DNA from: an uncultured Bacteroidales bacterium
GTDB lineage: Bacteria; Bacteroidota; Bacteroidia; Bacteroidales; P3
Assembly: GCA_946540365.1 (NCBI GenBank)
Contig: CAMNIH010000007.1
Coordinates: forward strand, 1-29,021
DNA length: 29,021 bases
Direction: 5' to 3'
The notes beneath the pieces are model-generated. The model was not told where the DNA came from. It ran no database searches and worked only from the letters and a program-made list of their open reading frames with translations. Position numbers and translations under genes: made by a program. Each line of letters begins with the position of its first letter. The first letter of the stretch is position 1. Shown piece by piece: positions 7,430 through 14,392 of the stretch.

Positions 7430-9367
7430 ATGAACATGTTTGGAAAAAGGGTTTTTATTGTGCTGTCCATGCTGATTGTTATGGGTGCTGCTTCGGCGGC
7501 ACCTGTGGACGGCAACCAGGCCGCCGCGGTGGCACGCTCGTTCTGGAGCCACACGCTGGGCGCCCGCGAGGCGGAGAGCCTGCAAAGGGTTGATTGGCAA
7601 TACAGTGACGTGATGCACCTCTTCGTCCGCCCGCAGGGCGGGTGGATGATGGTGAGCGCCGACGACTGCGCGCGCCCCGTGCTGGCCTATTCCACCACAG
7701 GCACCGTGCGCCCCGAGGCGCTGCCCGGAGCCCTTCAAAACATTCTTGATGAATACCGTCAGGCGATCGAGTACATCCGCACCGTCGCCGACGCCCCGCG
7801 CCACGAGGACTGGGACCTCATCGGCAGCGGACACGGCATGAAGGATGCCGAGGACGACGAGGTGGGCCCCCTGCTGAGCACCACCTGGTACCAGCAGTCG
7901 CCTTACAACATGTATTGCCCCAGCTACTGCATGACGGGCTGCGTGGCCACCTCGACGTCGCAGGTGATGAAGTATTGGAACTATCCTGCCTTCGGCCGTG
8001 GCTCCCATGCCTACACCGACGACACCGGCTATCAGGGTCTGGAGGCCGACTTCGGCAACACGCGCTACGACTGGGAGCACATGCCTGCCCGCCTCACGGG
8101 CAGCTCGTCGACCCAGGAGAAGCAGGCCGTGGCCACGCTGATGTTCCATGTGGGCGTGAGTGTCAATATGCACTATTCCACCATGTACAGCGGCACGACC
8201 AACGACCAGATCGTCAGTGCATTGCCCAATTATTTCCGCTACAATGCCGATGACATCCACCGCGAGATCAAGGGCAGCACCAGCAACGACGACTGGACCG
8301 ACATGCTGATTGCCGAGTTGCGGCAGCTGCGCCCCGTGGTGTATGGCGGCAGTGGCCCTGCGGGCGGACACAGCTTTGTGTGCGACGGCTTCGATTCGCG
8401 CCGCTACCTGCATTTCAACCTCGGTGAGGATGGCGACGGCGACGGCTACTATGTGGTCGGAGCCATCAGCTACGGCATGTACACCTTCAACCAGGCCAAC
8501 GATGCCGTGCTGGGCATCCATCCCGAATACGGTATCTATCTCAGCGAGGAGCGCGTCAGCTTCACCCGCGAGGGTGGCCAGCGCCTGCTGTGGCTCAGCA
8601 CCAGTGATACCTCGTCGGCCGCGTGGTCGGCCCAGGTCAGCGCCGACTGGATCACGATCTCCGACAACGCCATCGACCACCTCGGGCAACTGACGGTCAC
8701 CGTTGGCGAGAACACCACCGGTGCCGAGCGCACGGGCGTGGTGGTCTTCACGCAGGGTAGCCTCACCACCTCGCTCAGTGTGGTGCAGGAGGCCTACGAC
8801 CCGGCTACCGACTATTGCCCGCTGACGGTCGTGATGGAGAATACGCACAACGAGCCGTGGAGCGGCGACGCCTACCTGAGCTTCGAGTCGGTCAGCGGTG
8901 CCGTCTACGGCACTGCGCGCCACACCGCCAACAGTGGCAGTTCGACGGCCACGGTCAACGTGGCTCCGCACGATGTGATGGTCGTGTGGCACAGTGGCGG
9001 CGCGCTGGACCGCTATATCAACTACATCATCAAGAACCAATACGGCGAGGAGCTGGTCAACGTGCAGAGCGCCTATTTCGAGGGCGGCGATGTGCTGCTG
9101 GTGTGGCCGTGCGCCCATGTGGGTGTGGACGAGGTCGACGGGGCCGAGGTCAGATGCTACCCCAACCCGACGTCGGGAGTGCTGAATGTCGAGGCCGAGG
9201 GCCTGCGCCGGGTGGAGGTGATGGATATGACCGGCCGTGTGGTGATCGCCAAGGAAAGTGCCGAGGCGGCACAGCGCATCGCCACCGACGGCTTGCCTGC
9301 GGGCATGTATGCGGTGCGTGTCGTCACCGACCGTGGACTGTTCACCCAGAAGATTATCAAGAGATAA
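7430..9367 (+). CDS. C10 (streptopain-like) cysteine peptidase A with BACON and T9SS sorting domains (645 aa)
   Basis: Predicted secreted zymogen. Signal peptide ~1-23; propeptide ~24-130; catalytic domain ~131-365. The active-site Cys is Cys171 in TGCVATSTSQVMKYWNYP, matching the SpeB TGCVATA block, and the His is His314 in GGHSFVCDG. A BACON domain spans ~370-455 (ADWITIS ... VTVGENTTGAERTGVVVF). Next is a beta domain of unknown type (~456-570) shared with peptidase B, then a T9SS C-terminal domain (~572-645: CYPNPTSGVLNVEAEGL, VEVMDMTGRVV). ATG7430 is chosen because it directly precedes the signal peptide and leaves a 31-nt gap; an in-frame ATG at 7367 would overlap the upstream gene. Odd points: the SpeB NWGWGG loop reads NLGEDG (330-335), so both loop tryptophans are replaced, and Cys163, Cys167 and Cys171 are spaced CxxxCxxxC. 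Activity is therefore plausible but not certain. Confidence 0.92.
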   Translation: MNMFGKRVFIVLSMLIVMGAASAAPVDGNQAAAVARSFWSHTLGAREAESLQRVDWQYSDVMHLFVRPQGGWMMVSADDCARPVLAYSTTGTVRPEALPGALQNILDEYRQAIEYIRTVADAPRHEDWDLIGSGHGMKDAEDDEVGPLLSTTWYQQSPYNMYCPSYCMTGCVATSTSQVMKYWNYPAFGRGSHAYTDDTGYQGLEADFGNTRYDWEHMPARLTGSSSTQEKQAVATLMFHVGVSVNMHYSTMYSGTTNDQIVSALPNYFRYNADDIHREIKGSTSNDDWTDMLIAELRQLRPVVYGGSGPAGGHSFVCDGFDSRRYLHFNLGEDGDGDGYYVVGAISYGMYTFNQANDAVLGIHPEYGIYLSEERVSFTREGGQRLLWLSTSDTSSAAWSAQVSADWITISDNAIDHLGQLTVTVGENTTGAERTGVVVFTQGSLTTSLSVVQEAYDPATDYCPLTVVMENTHNEPWSGDAYLSFESVSGAVYGTARHTANSGSSTATVNVAPHDVMVVWHSGGALDRYINYIIKNQYGEELVNVQSAYFEGGDVLLVWPCAHVGVDEVDGAEVRCYPNPTSGVLNVEAEGLRRVEVMDMTGRVVIAKESAEAAQRIATDGLPAGMYAVRVVTDRGLFTQKIIKR

Positions 9368-9376
9368 ATGTATACG

Positions 9377-11338
9377 ATGAAGAAGAGTTGTCTGATAGCA
9401 ATAATCATGCTGGCGGTGGCTCCGGCGATGGCCAGCCCCGTGGCTCCGGCGACGGCCCAGCGTGTGGCCGACCACTTCTGGCAGTCGGCCCTCGGTGGCC
9501 GAGGCACGCTGCAGCCGGTGGAGTGGCAGTACGGCCACCTCTACCTCTTCTCCTCGGCCCAGGGCGGCTATGTGATGGTGGCCGGCGACGACTGTGTGCG
9601 TCCCATCCTGGCCTACTCGGCCAATGGTGCCGTCGAGGTGGGGGAGATGCCCGTGCAGATGGCCGAGCGAGTGCAGCTGTTCGAGGATCAGATCGTCTAT
9701 GCCGTTGAGCATGGCGCCCAGGCCACGGCCGCCGATGCCGAGCGCTGGCAGCGCCTGCTGAGCGGCGCCCCCGTCAAAAGCGGCGAGGGCGTGGAGCCCC
9801 TTCTCACCACCCAGTGGCACCAGGATGGCTGCTATAGCCTGCTCTGCCCGGCGGGCACCGTCACGGGATGCGCCGCCACGGCCCAGGCCCAGTTCATGCG
9901 CTTCTGGAACTGGCCCCCGATCGGGAACGGCAGCGAGACCTACAGCCTGCAGAGCTACGGCCAGCAGTCGGCCGATTTCGCCCACACCGTCTACGACTGG
10001 GCCAATATGCCCGACCGGGTCACCACGGACAACAGCCTTGCCGAGCAGCAGGCGGTGTCGACGCTGATGTACCATGTGGGAGTGAGTCTGCACATGCAGT
10101 ACAACAGCCCCTCCGGCGGCGGCAGTGCGGCGGCAGGCATCACGGGTCAGCCGGGCTATCCGAGTATCGACAACTCGTTGAAGGACTATTTCTTCTACAG
10201 CCAGAATATGCGCCCGCTCTTCAAGAACCAGAGCTTCACCGACGCCTCGTGGGCCGACAGCCTGATGGCTGAACTCGACCTGCGCCAGCCGATGGTCTAC
10301 TGCGGCGTGGCTACTGAGGGCGGCCATGGCTTCATCTGCGACGGCTACCAGTGGCAGGACGACCAGGTGTACTTCCACTTCAACTTCGGCTGGGCCGGAC
10401 GTGGCGACGGCTACTACACCGTCGACAATATCTGTCCGCCCGTCAGCCCCACGGGCTACGAGGGCGGAGTCTACGTCTTCAATCTCTCCAACCAGGCCCT
10501 GCTGGGCGCCGTGCCGGATTACCGCATGATTGTCAGCGACAGCGTGCTCAACTTCGGACGCGAGGGTGGAAGCCAGCCGCTGCTTTTCAGCAAGAACCCG
10601 CAGGGGGGCGAATGGACCGTGAGCTGCAGCGAGCCATGGGTCAGTGTGGATAGAGCGGGGGTGGACAATGTGGGACAGCTGACGGTGCAGGTGGGAGCCA
10701 ACACCACCGGTAACGAGCGTACCGCCACCGTGACCTTCAGCCAGGACGGACAGACACTCAGTATGCTCGTGGTGCAGACCTACTACACCGCCACCGACTA
10801 CTGCCCCTTGACGGTCGCCATGGAGAGCACCGAGCGCCAGGGTTGGGAAGGCGGAGCCTATCTCAGCTTCGAGAGCCTCACGGGCTATGTCTACGCCACG
10901 GTGTCGCTCACCCAAGGGCAGAAAGATACCGTCACGGTGCAGGTGGCACCGCACGATGTGGTGGCTGTGTTCCACCACGGCGGTGGTACCGACCGCTACA
11001 TCAACTACAGCATCCTCAACCAATTCGGCGAGCATCTGGTAGATGTGGAGTACGCCTACCGCAACGGCGGCCGCCACTTCATCGAATGGCCCTGCGTGCA
11101 TGTGGGCATCAACGAGACGGAGTACCGTGAGTGGAAGGTGTGGCCCAATCCGGTCGACGATGTGCTCAACGTGGAGGCCGAGGGGCTGCGGCAGGTGGTG
11201 CTGGTCGATATGACCGGCCGCACGGTGCAGGAAGCCATAAGTCCGAGACTCGAGATGCAGCATGTGCCGAGCGGAATGTATGTCGTGCGTATCGTTACCG
11301 ATGGCGGCACGGTGAATACCAAGATTGTAAAACAATAA
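9377..11338 (+). CDS. C10 (streptopain-like) cysteine peptidase B with BACON and T9SS sorting domains (653 aa)
   Basis: Paralogue of the preceding gene with the same architecture. Signal peptide ~1-20 (MKKSCLIAIIMLAVAPAMAS), propeptide, catalytic domain with Cys165 (VTGCAATAQAQFMRFWNWP) and His317 (GGHGFICDGY). The third block reads NFGWAG with Asn336 and Trp339, closer to the SpeB NWGWGG loop than paralogue A. A BACON domain lies at ~381-468 (EPWVSVD ... VQVGANTTGNERTATVTF), then the shared beta domain (~470-580, starting ATDYCPLTVAM) and a T9SS sorting domain (~585-653, VWPNPVDDVLNVEAEGL, VLVDMTGRTV). ATG9377 is preferred over ATG9368, which abuts the upstream stop directly: it gives a standard MKK signal peptide and a 9-nt gap. 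The tandem arrangement suggests a local duplication followed by divergence of the catalytic loop. Likely role: extracellular protein degradation, as for PrtT of Porphyromonas gingivalis or interpain A of Prevotella intermedia. Confidence 0.93.
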   Translation: MKKSCLIAIIMLAVAPAMASPVAPATAQRVADHFWQSALGGRGTLQPVEWQYGHLYLFSSAQGGYVMVAGDDCVRPILAYSANGAVEVGEMPVQMAERVQLFEDQIVYAVEHGAQATAADAERWQRLLSGAPVKSGEGVEPLLTTQWHQDGCYSLLCPAGTVTGCAATAQAQFMRFWNWPPIGNGSETYSLQSYGQQSADFAHTVYDWANMPDRVTTDNSLAEQQAVSTLMYHVGVSLHMQYNSPSGGGSAAAGITGQPGYPSIDNSLKDYFFYSQNMRPLFKNQSFTDASWADSLMAELDLRQPMVYCGVATEGGHGFICDGYQWQDDQVYFHFNFGWAGRGDGYYTVDNICPPVSPTGYEGGVYVFNLSNQALLGAVPDYRMIVSDSVLNFGREGGSQPLLFSKNPQGGEWTVSCSEPWVSVDRAGVDNVGQLTVQVGANTTGNERTATVTFSQDGQTLSMLVVQTYYTATDYCPLTVAMESTERQGWEGGAYLSFESLTGYVYATVSLTQGQKDTVTVQVAPHDVVAVFHHGGGTDRYINYSILNQFGEHLVDVEYAYRNGGRHFIEWPCVHVGINETEYREWKVWPNPVDDVLNVEAEGLRQVVLVDMTGRTVQEAISPRLEMQHVPSGMYVVRIVTDGGTVNTKIVKQ

Positions 11339-11354
11339 TATAAGATTATAGAAT

Positions 11355-11831
11355 ATGAAAAAGGTGATTTTTGCCCTGATGATGGCTCTGGCAGCCTTCT
11401 CGTTAAGCTCCTGTGGCGACGATGATCAGAATACCCCTGCCAACAACACGGCCGATGCCACGCTCGACATTGTGGGAACCAGCTGGAAAGGCCAGTATAC
11501 CGACTATGTGATCCATCCGCAGGCGGGCCAGCTGCCCTGCGAGTTGACCTGGTTTATCGACTTCAACGAGGACGGTACGGCGAGCCTGCTCGTGCAGCTC
11601 GTCACCGGCGGCCAGCCGCAGGGTGACCAGGAGATGAGTTGCAGCTACACCTACGAAGGCCTCGAGGGCGTGCTTATCAGCCCCGACGGCGAGGAAGGGG
11701 AGGACAGGTCTCCCTTCACGGTGGATCCCTACAACCGCACCTTCACGGTCGACCTGATGATCTACACCGGCTTCTCGCGCGAGGAGCCTCAGATGGTGGG
11801 TGGCCCCACTGTCTTCTACCAGATACACTAA
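11355..11831 (+). CDS. Small lipoprotein B, paralogue of lipoprotein A (158 aa)
   Basis: Signal peptide ending in a good lipobox (LSSC, Cys20), then GDDDQNTPANN as tether. The mature domain repeats the blocks seen in lipoprotein A in the same order: GTSWKG, ELTWFIDFNEDG, YTYEG, PYNRTFTVD and GGPTVFYQ. Overall similarity is moderate, so the duplication is old. It starts 16 nt after peptidase B, mirroring lipoprotein A before peptidase A. Predicted to be anchored in the outer or inner membrane. Function unknown; a partner or inhibitor of the neighbouring C10 peptidases is the simplest contextual guess. A weak 5-bp hairpin (gggat/atccc, 11845-11858) lies between this gene and the sigma factor and could modestly tune read-through. 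Confidence 0.85.
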   Translation: MKKVIFALMMALAAFSLSSCGDDDQNTPANNTADATLDIVGTSWKGQYTDYVIHPQAGQLPCELTWFIDFNEDGTASLLVQLVTGGQPQGDQEMSCSYTYEGLEGVLISPDGEEGEDRSPFTVDPYNRTFTVDLMIYTGFSREEPQMVGGPTVFYQIH

Positions 11832-11867
11832 GAATCATATAATGGGGATGATGATCCCTTACGAAGA

Positions 11868-12344
11868 ATGACTGATAAAGAACAACTATTCCGCAATCTC
11901 GTCGGTCGACACAGTGACCTGATATGGCACATCTGTAGCGACTACACGCTCAGTGCGGCATGGGAGACGGAGGATGCATTCCAGGAGGTGCTGTGTGTCC
12001 TGTGGCGCGACCTGGACAAGTTCCGTGGCGAGAGCGGCGAGGCGACCTGGGTTTACCGCGTGGCGACCAACACGATGCTTGCCATCAAGAGGAAATTCAG
12101 CAACCGTCCGCAGCCCGAGGCCCCGACAGACAATCGGACCGAGGCCGACCCCGAGAACTACCGGGAACTGATGCAACTCGTCGACAGCCTGGAAGAAACG
12201 GATGCCCGCATTATCCACGCCCATCTGGATGGCTTCGACCAGCGCGAGATCGCCTCGATGACGGGGCTGGCACTGCCCACCGTGGCACGCCGCATGGCAC
12301 GCGCCAAGAAATGGATAAGAGAACAGTATAACAAGACGAAATGA
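11868..12344 (+). CDS. ECF-type RNA polymerase sigma factor (158 aa)
   Basis: Short group-4 (ECF) sigma factor. Region 2 (~residues 5-75) holds the core-binding and -10-binding helices with EDAFQEVLCVLWRDLDKFRG and ATWVYRVATNTMLAIKRK. Region 4 (~100-155) ends with a helix-turn-helix, FDQREIASMTGLALPTVARR. Regions 1 and 3 are absent, as expected for the group; 158 aa is slightly short for it. It lies 36 nt after lipoprotein B and 4 nt before a single-pass membrane protein, a typical sigma/anti-sigma arrangement. Target promoters cannot be told from the window; autoregulation of this nine-gene block is possible. Confidence 0.93.
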   Translation: MTDKEQLFRNLVGRHSDLIWHICSDYTLSAAWETEDAFQEVLCVLWRDLDKFRGESGEATWVYRVATNTMLAIKRKFSNRPQPEAPTDNRTEADPENYRELMQLVDSLEETDARIIHAHLDGFDQREIASMTGLALPTVARRMARAKKWIREQYNKTK

Positions 12345-12348
12345 AACT

Positions 12349-12717
12349 ATGAATAAGACGATGAACAAAGACTTCGATACACTTTGGAACAGCCGCAAAG
12401 AGGCTTCTTATGCCCGCTGCCCGCTGAGCAGCGAGCGGATGGAGCAGATGCTGAACCATGCCATGGCCAGCACGGGGGCCGATGAGCAGACTGTGACTCC
12501 GCCCTATACCGAACCCACCGTGCGCCGTCGTGCGTGGCTGTTCGCCCCGTTGGCTGCGGCCGCTGCCCTCGCGCTGCTGCTCATCCCCACCCGCAGCCAT
12601 GCCGCTGCACCGCGCACCATCAACTATGAGGGACAGCGTGTGAAATTCATCTGCAACAACCATTGCGAGGCCGATGGCGTCATCGGTTCGTTCGATCAAT
12701 ACATCCATACGCTATGA
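12349..12717 (+). CDS. Single-pass membrane protein, probable anti-sigma factor or small regulator (122 aa)
   Basis: Starts 4 nt after the sigma factor stop. Residues 1-58 are polar and likely cytoplasmic, followed by RRR and one membrane helix (~63-80, WLFAPLAAAAALALLLIP). Only ~40 residues follow outside the membrane, including Cys102 and Cys106 in FICNNHCEADG. The topology (cytoplasmic N-terminus, one helix, short outer tail) and position fit an anti-sigma factor, but I see no recognisable zinc-binding or ASD motif, so this is inferred from context. The last codons overlap the next gene by four bases (ATGA at 12714-12717), implying translational coupling. Alternative start at ATG12361 (M5). 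Confidence 0.75.
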   Translation: MNKTMNKDFDTLWNSRKEASYARCPLSSERMEQMLNHAMASTGADEQTVTPPYTEPTVRRRAWLFAPLAAAAALALLLIPTRSHAAAPRTINYEGQRVKFICNNHCEADGVIGSFDQYIHTL

Positions 12718-13385
12718 GACGACGAATCTTCTATATGGGCCTGCTGTTGGTGGGGCTCTGCGCTGCCTGCACGTCGCCGCACGACGATGTTGTATCGGCC
12801 GCCATGGATATCTACGAACAATATGCCGACCACTCCTCCACGCTCACGGTGGCCTACATCGGCGACTATACGTGCGACAATTACGACTACAATGCCGTGA
12901 TGCTGCAGACCGCCGACAGCGCCGAATGGGAGTGGCTGATGGCCGAATTCGGCGTGATGGCCCCCATGGTCCCGACCCAGAGCGGTGTGATGATGGGCGA
13001 TGCCTCCATGCTGCAGGGCGATGCCGCCCAAGCCCCCTCCGGCGAAGGACACGGTGTGGTCATGGCCAGCCTCGAGATCGACACCACGCGCGATTTCAAA
13101 GACACGGCCGAGTTCCTGGCCTACATCGACTCGCTCTCGCGTGCCATGCTGCTGAGTATGGGCCGCGACACCGCCGGCCTCCGCGCCACGATGGTCTTCA
13201 ATGCCGACAGCGTCCAGACGCTGCCGGAGAGCATGTCGGCCCAGCAGACCCGCATGGCGGGTTTCACGCGCGACCACGGTCAGGCCGGCTACCTGATCAG
13301 TGCCGACTACGACACGCAGACCCTCTGGCTCTTCTTCTTCGGAAACGCCGACGAGGAGGCCCTGCTGATGAGCCAGCAGCATTGA
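12714..13385 (+). CDS. Lipoprotein of unknown function (223 aa)
   Basis: Start ATG12714 shares ATGA with the stop of the upstream gene; a longer in-frame ATG at 12663 would put unrelated residues before the signal peptide and is rejected. Signal peptide MRRRIFYMGLLLVGLCAACT has its lipobox Cys at residue 19. The mature part is soluble, Met- and Asp-rich, with mixed helix and strand; it ends in a strand-rich segment (GYLISADYDTQTLWLFFFG). No family recognised. Coupled translation with the anti-sigma-like protein suggests the two work together, for example as an envelope sensor feeding the sigma factor, but this is only context. Confidence 0.8.
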   Translation: MRRRIFYMGLLLVGLCAACTSPHDDVVSAAMDIYEQYADHSSTLTVAYIGDYTCDNYDYNAVMLQTADSAEWEWLMAEFGVMAPMVPTQSGVMMGDASMLQGDAAQAPSGEGHGVVMASLEIDTTRDFKDTAEFLAYIDSLSRAMLLSMGRDTAGLRATMVFNADSVQTLPESMSAQQTRMAGFTRDHGQAGYLISADYDTQTLWLFFFGNADEEALLMSQQH

Positions 13386-13434
13386 TAACGACAAACGTAA
13401 ATTAAATATATAACCCAAACAAACACAACAAACA

Positions 13435-14229
13435 ATGAAAAACATCTTCAAAGCAATGTGTCTGATGATGGTTGCAGGTGTCATGTTCGCCTCCTGCTCA
13501 GACGACAAGTACACCATCACGGTGAACGCCAACGACCCCACCATGGGCATCACCATGGGTAGCGGCGAGTACGCCAAAGGCGAGACGGTGCAGATTGCCG
13601 CCCAGGCCAACATCGGCTACTACTTCATCCAGTGGAACGATGGCAACACGCAGAATCCGCGTACCATCACCGTCGAGGGCGACGCCGTCTACACGGCCAC
13701 CTTCTCCAACACCCAGCCCGGCGGCGGCCAGGGCGGTGGTGACAACCCCGGCGGTGGCGGTGGCGAGTATCCCACGCCCGGCGACTTCACTGCCAGCTTC
13801 ACCGTTGACGGCACCACTTACACCGGTATCGCCCTCATCAGCATGGGCTATGCCGACAACGCCCAGGGCATCCTCGGCCTCACCATCCTCGCCGGCGAGA
13901 ACGGCCCCTACTTCAACGCCAACATCCTGCCCCGGGTGGGCACCCAGACCGGTGCCGACGGCGGCCAGTGCAACTTCTTCCTTACCCAGGATGACGTGGC
14001 TACCACCAGCCAGGGCCAGGTGCCTCACTACATCTCCATCGACGCTGCCGGTGGTTCGATGAACGTCAACGTCACTGCCATCGACCTCACCGCCCAGACC
14101 ATCACCGCCACCATCAGCGGTATGTTCGTCGACATGACCACCATCGAGACCGCTGCCACCCCGACCCTCGTGCCCTACAGCGCCACGATGGACGGCGCCT
14201 GGCAGACCGCCAGCTACCCCGGCAAGTAA
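13435..14229 (+). CDS. InlB-repeat lipoprotein with Gly-rich linker (264 aa)
   Basis: Lipoprotein signal peptide with Cys21 (MFASC|SDDK). Residues ~25-90 form a divergent InlB B-repeat/MBG-like beta module (KYTITVNANDP, GETVQIAAQANIGYYFIQW, ITVEGDAVYTATF). A Gly-rich hinge (~92-115, PGGGQGGGDNPGGGGG) leads to a C-terminal beta domain beginning FTASFTVDGTTYTG, which I cannot name. Such modules usually occur in surface-exposed proteins for binding or adhesion. The gene follows the previous one by 49 nt of AT-rich spacer and is the last before the terminator at 14263, so it probably closes the transcription unit, though a separate promoter in the spacer is possible. Confidence 0.85.
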   Translation: MKNIFKAMCLMMVAGVMFASCSDDKYTITVNANDPTMGITMGSGEYAKGETVQIAAQANIGYYFIQWNDGNTQNPRTITVEGDAVYTATFSNTQPGGGQGGGDNPGGGGGEYPTPGDFTASFTVDGTTYTGIALISMGYADNAQGILGLTILAGENGPYFNANILPRVGTQTGADGGQCNFFLTQDDVATTSQGQVPHYISIDAAGGSMNVNVTAIDLTAQTITATISGMFVDMTTIETAATPTLVPYSATMDGAWQTASYPGK

Positions 14230-14262
14230 GGCCCCAAACCGCACGAGGCATCGCCTCGCTCA

Positions 14263-14301
14263 GTCCGACACCGCACGCCCGTACGGTGTCGGACCTTTTT
14301 T
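14263..14301 (+). terminator. Strong intrinsic terminator
   Basis: Perfect 11-bp stem gtccgacaccg (14263-14273) with cggtgtcggac (14284-14294), a 10-nt loop, then C and six T (14296-14301). It stands 34 nt after the InlB-type lipoprotein stop. A second small hairpin (cgaggc-atc-gcctcg, 14244-14258) precedes it. It should end the nine-gene block and insulate dnaE. Confidence 0.93.
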
Positions 14302-14360
14302 GTGCCGCCCCGTCGGGGGGAATAGTTATCAACAATGGCCTGTATGTCGGAAAATGTGTG

Positions 14361-14368
14361 TATCTTTG
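14361..14368 (+). promoter_or_regulatory. Bacteroidetes -7 promoter box for dnaE
   Basis: tatctttg matches the primary-sigma -7 consensus TAnnTTTG of Bacteroidetes, placed 24 nt before the dnaE start. A clear -33 TTTG partner is not seen. The box directly follows the terminator of the upstream block, which supports an independent dnaE promoter. Confidence 0.65.
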
Positions 14369-14392
14369 CAGCGGTAAAAGAACGCTTACGGT

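Noticed and set aside
7424..11335. 1303-codon antisense ORF opposite both C10 peptidases
   Set aside because: Same compositional effect; the + strand contains recognisable catalytic, BACON and sorting domains.
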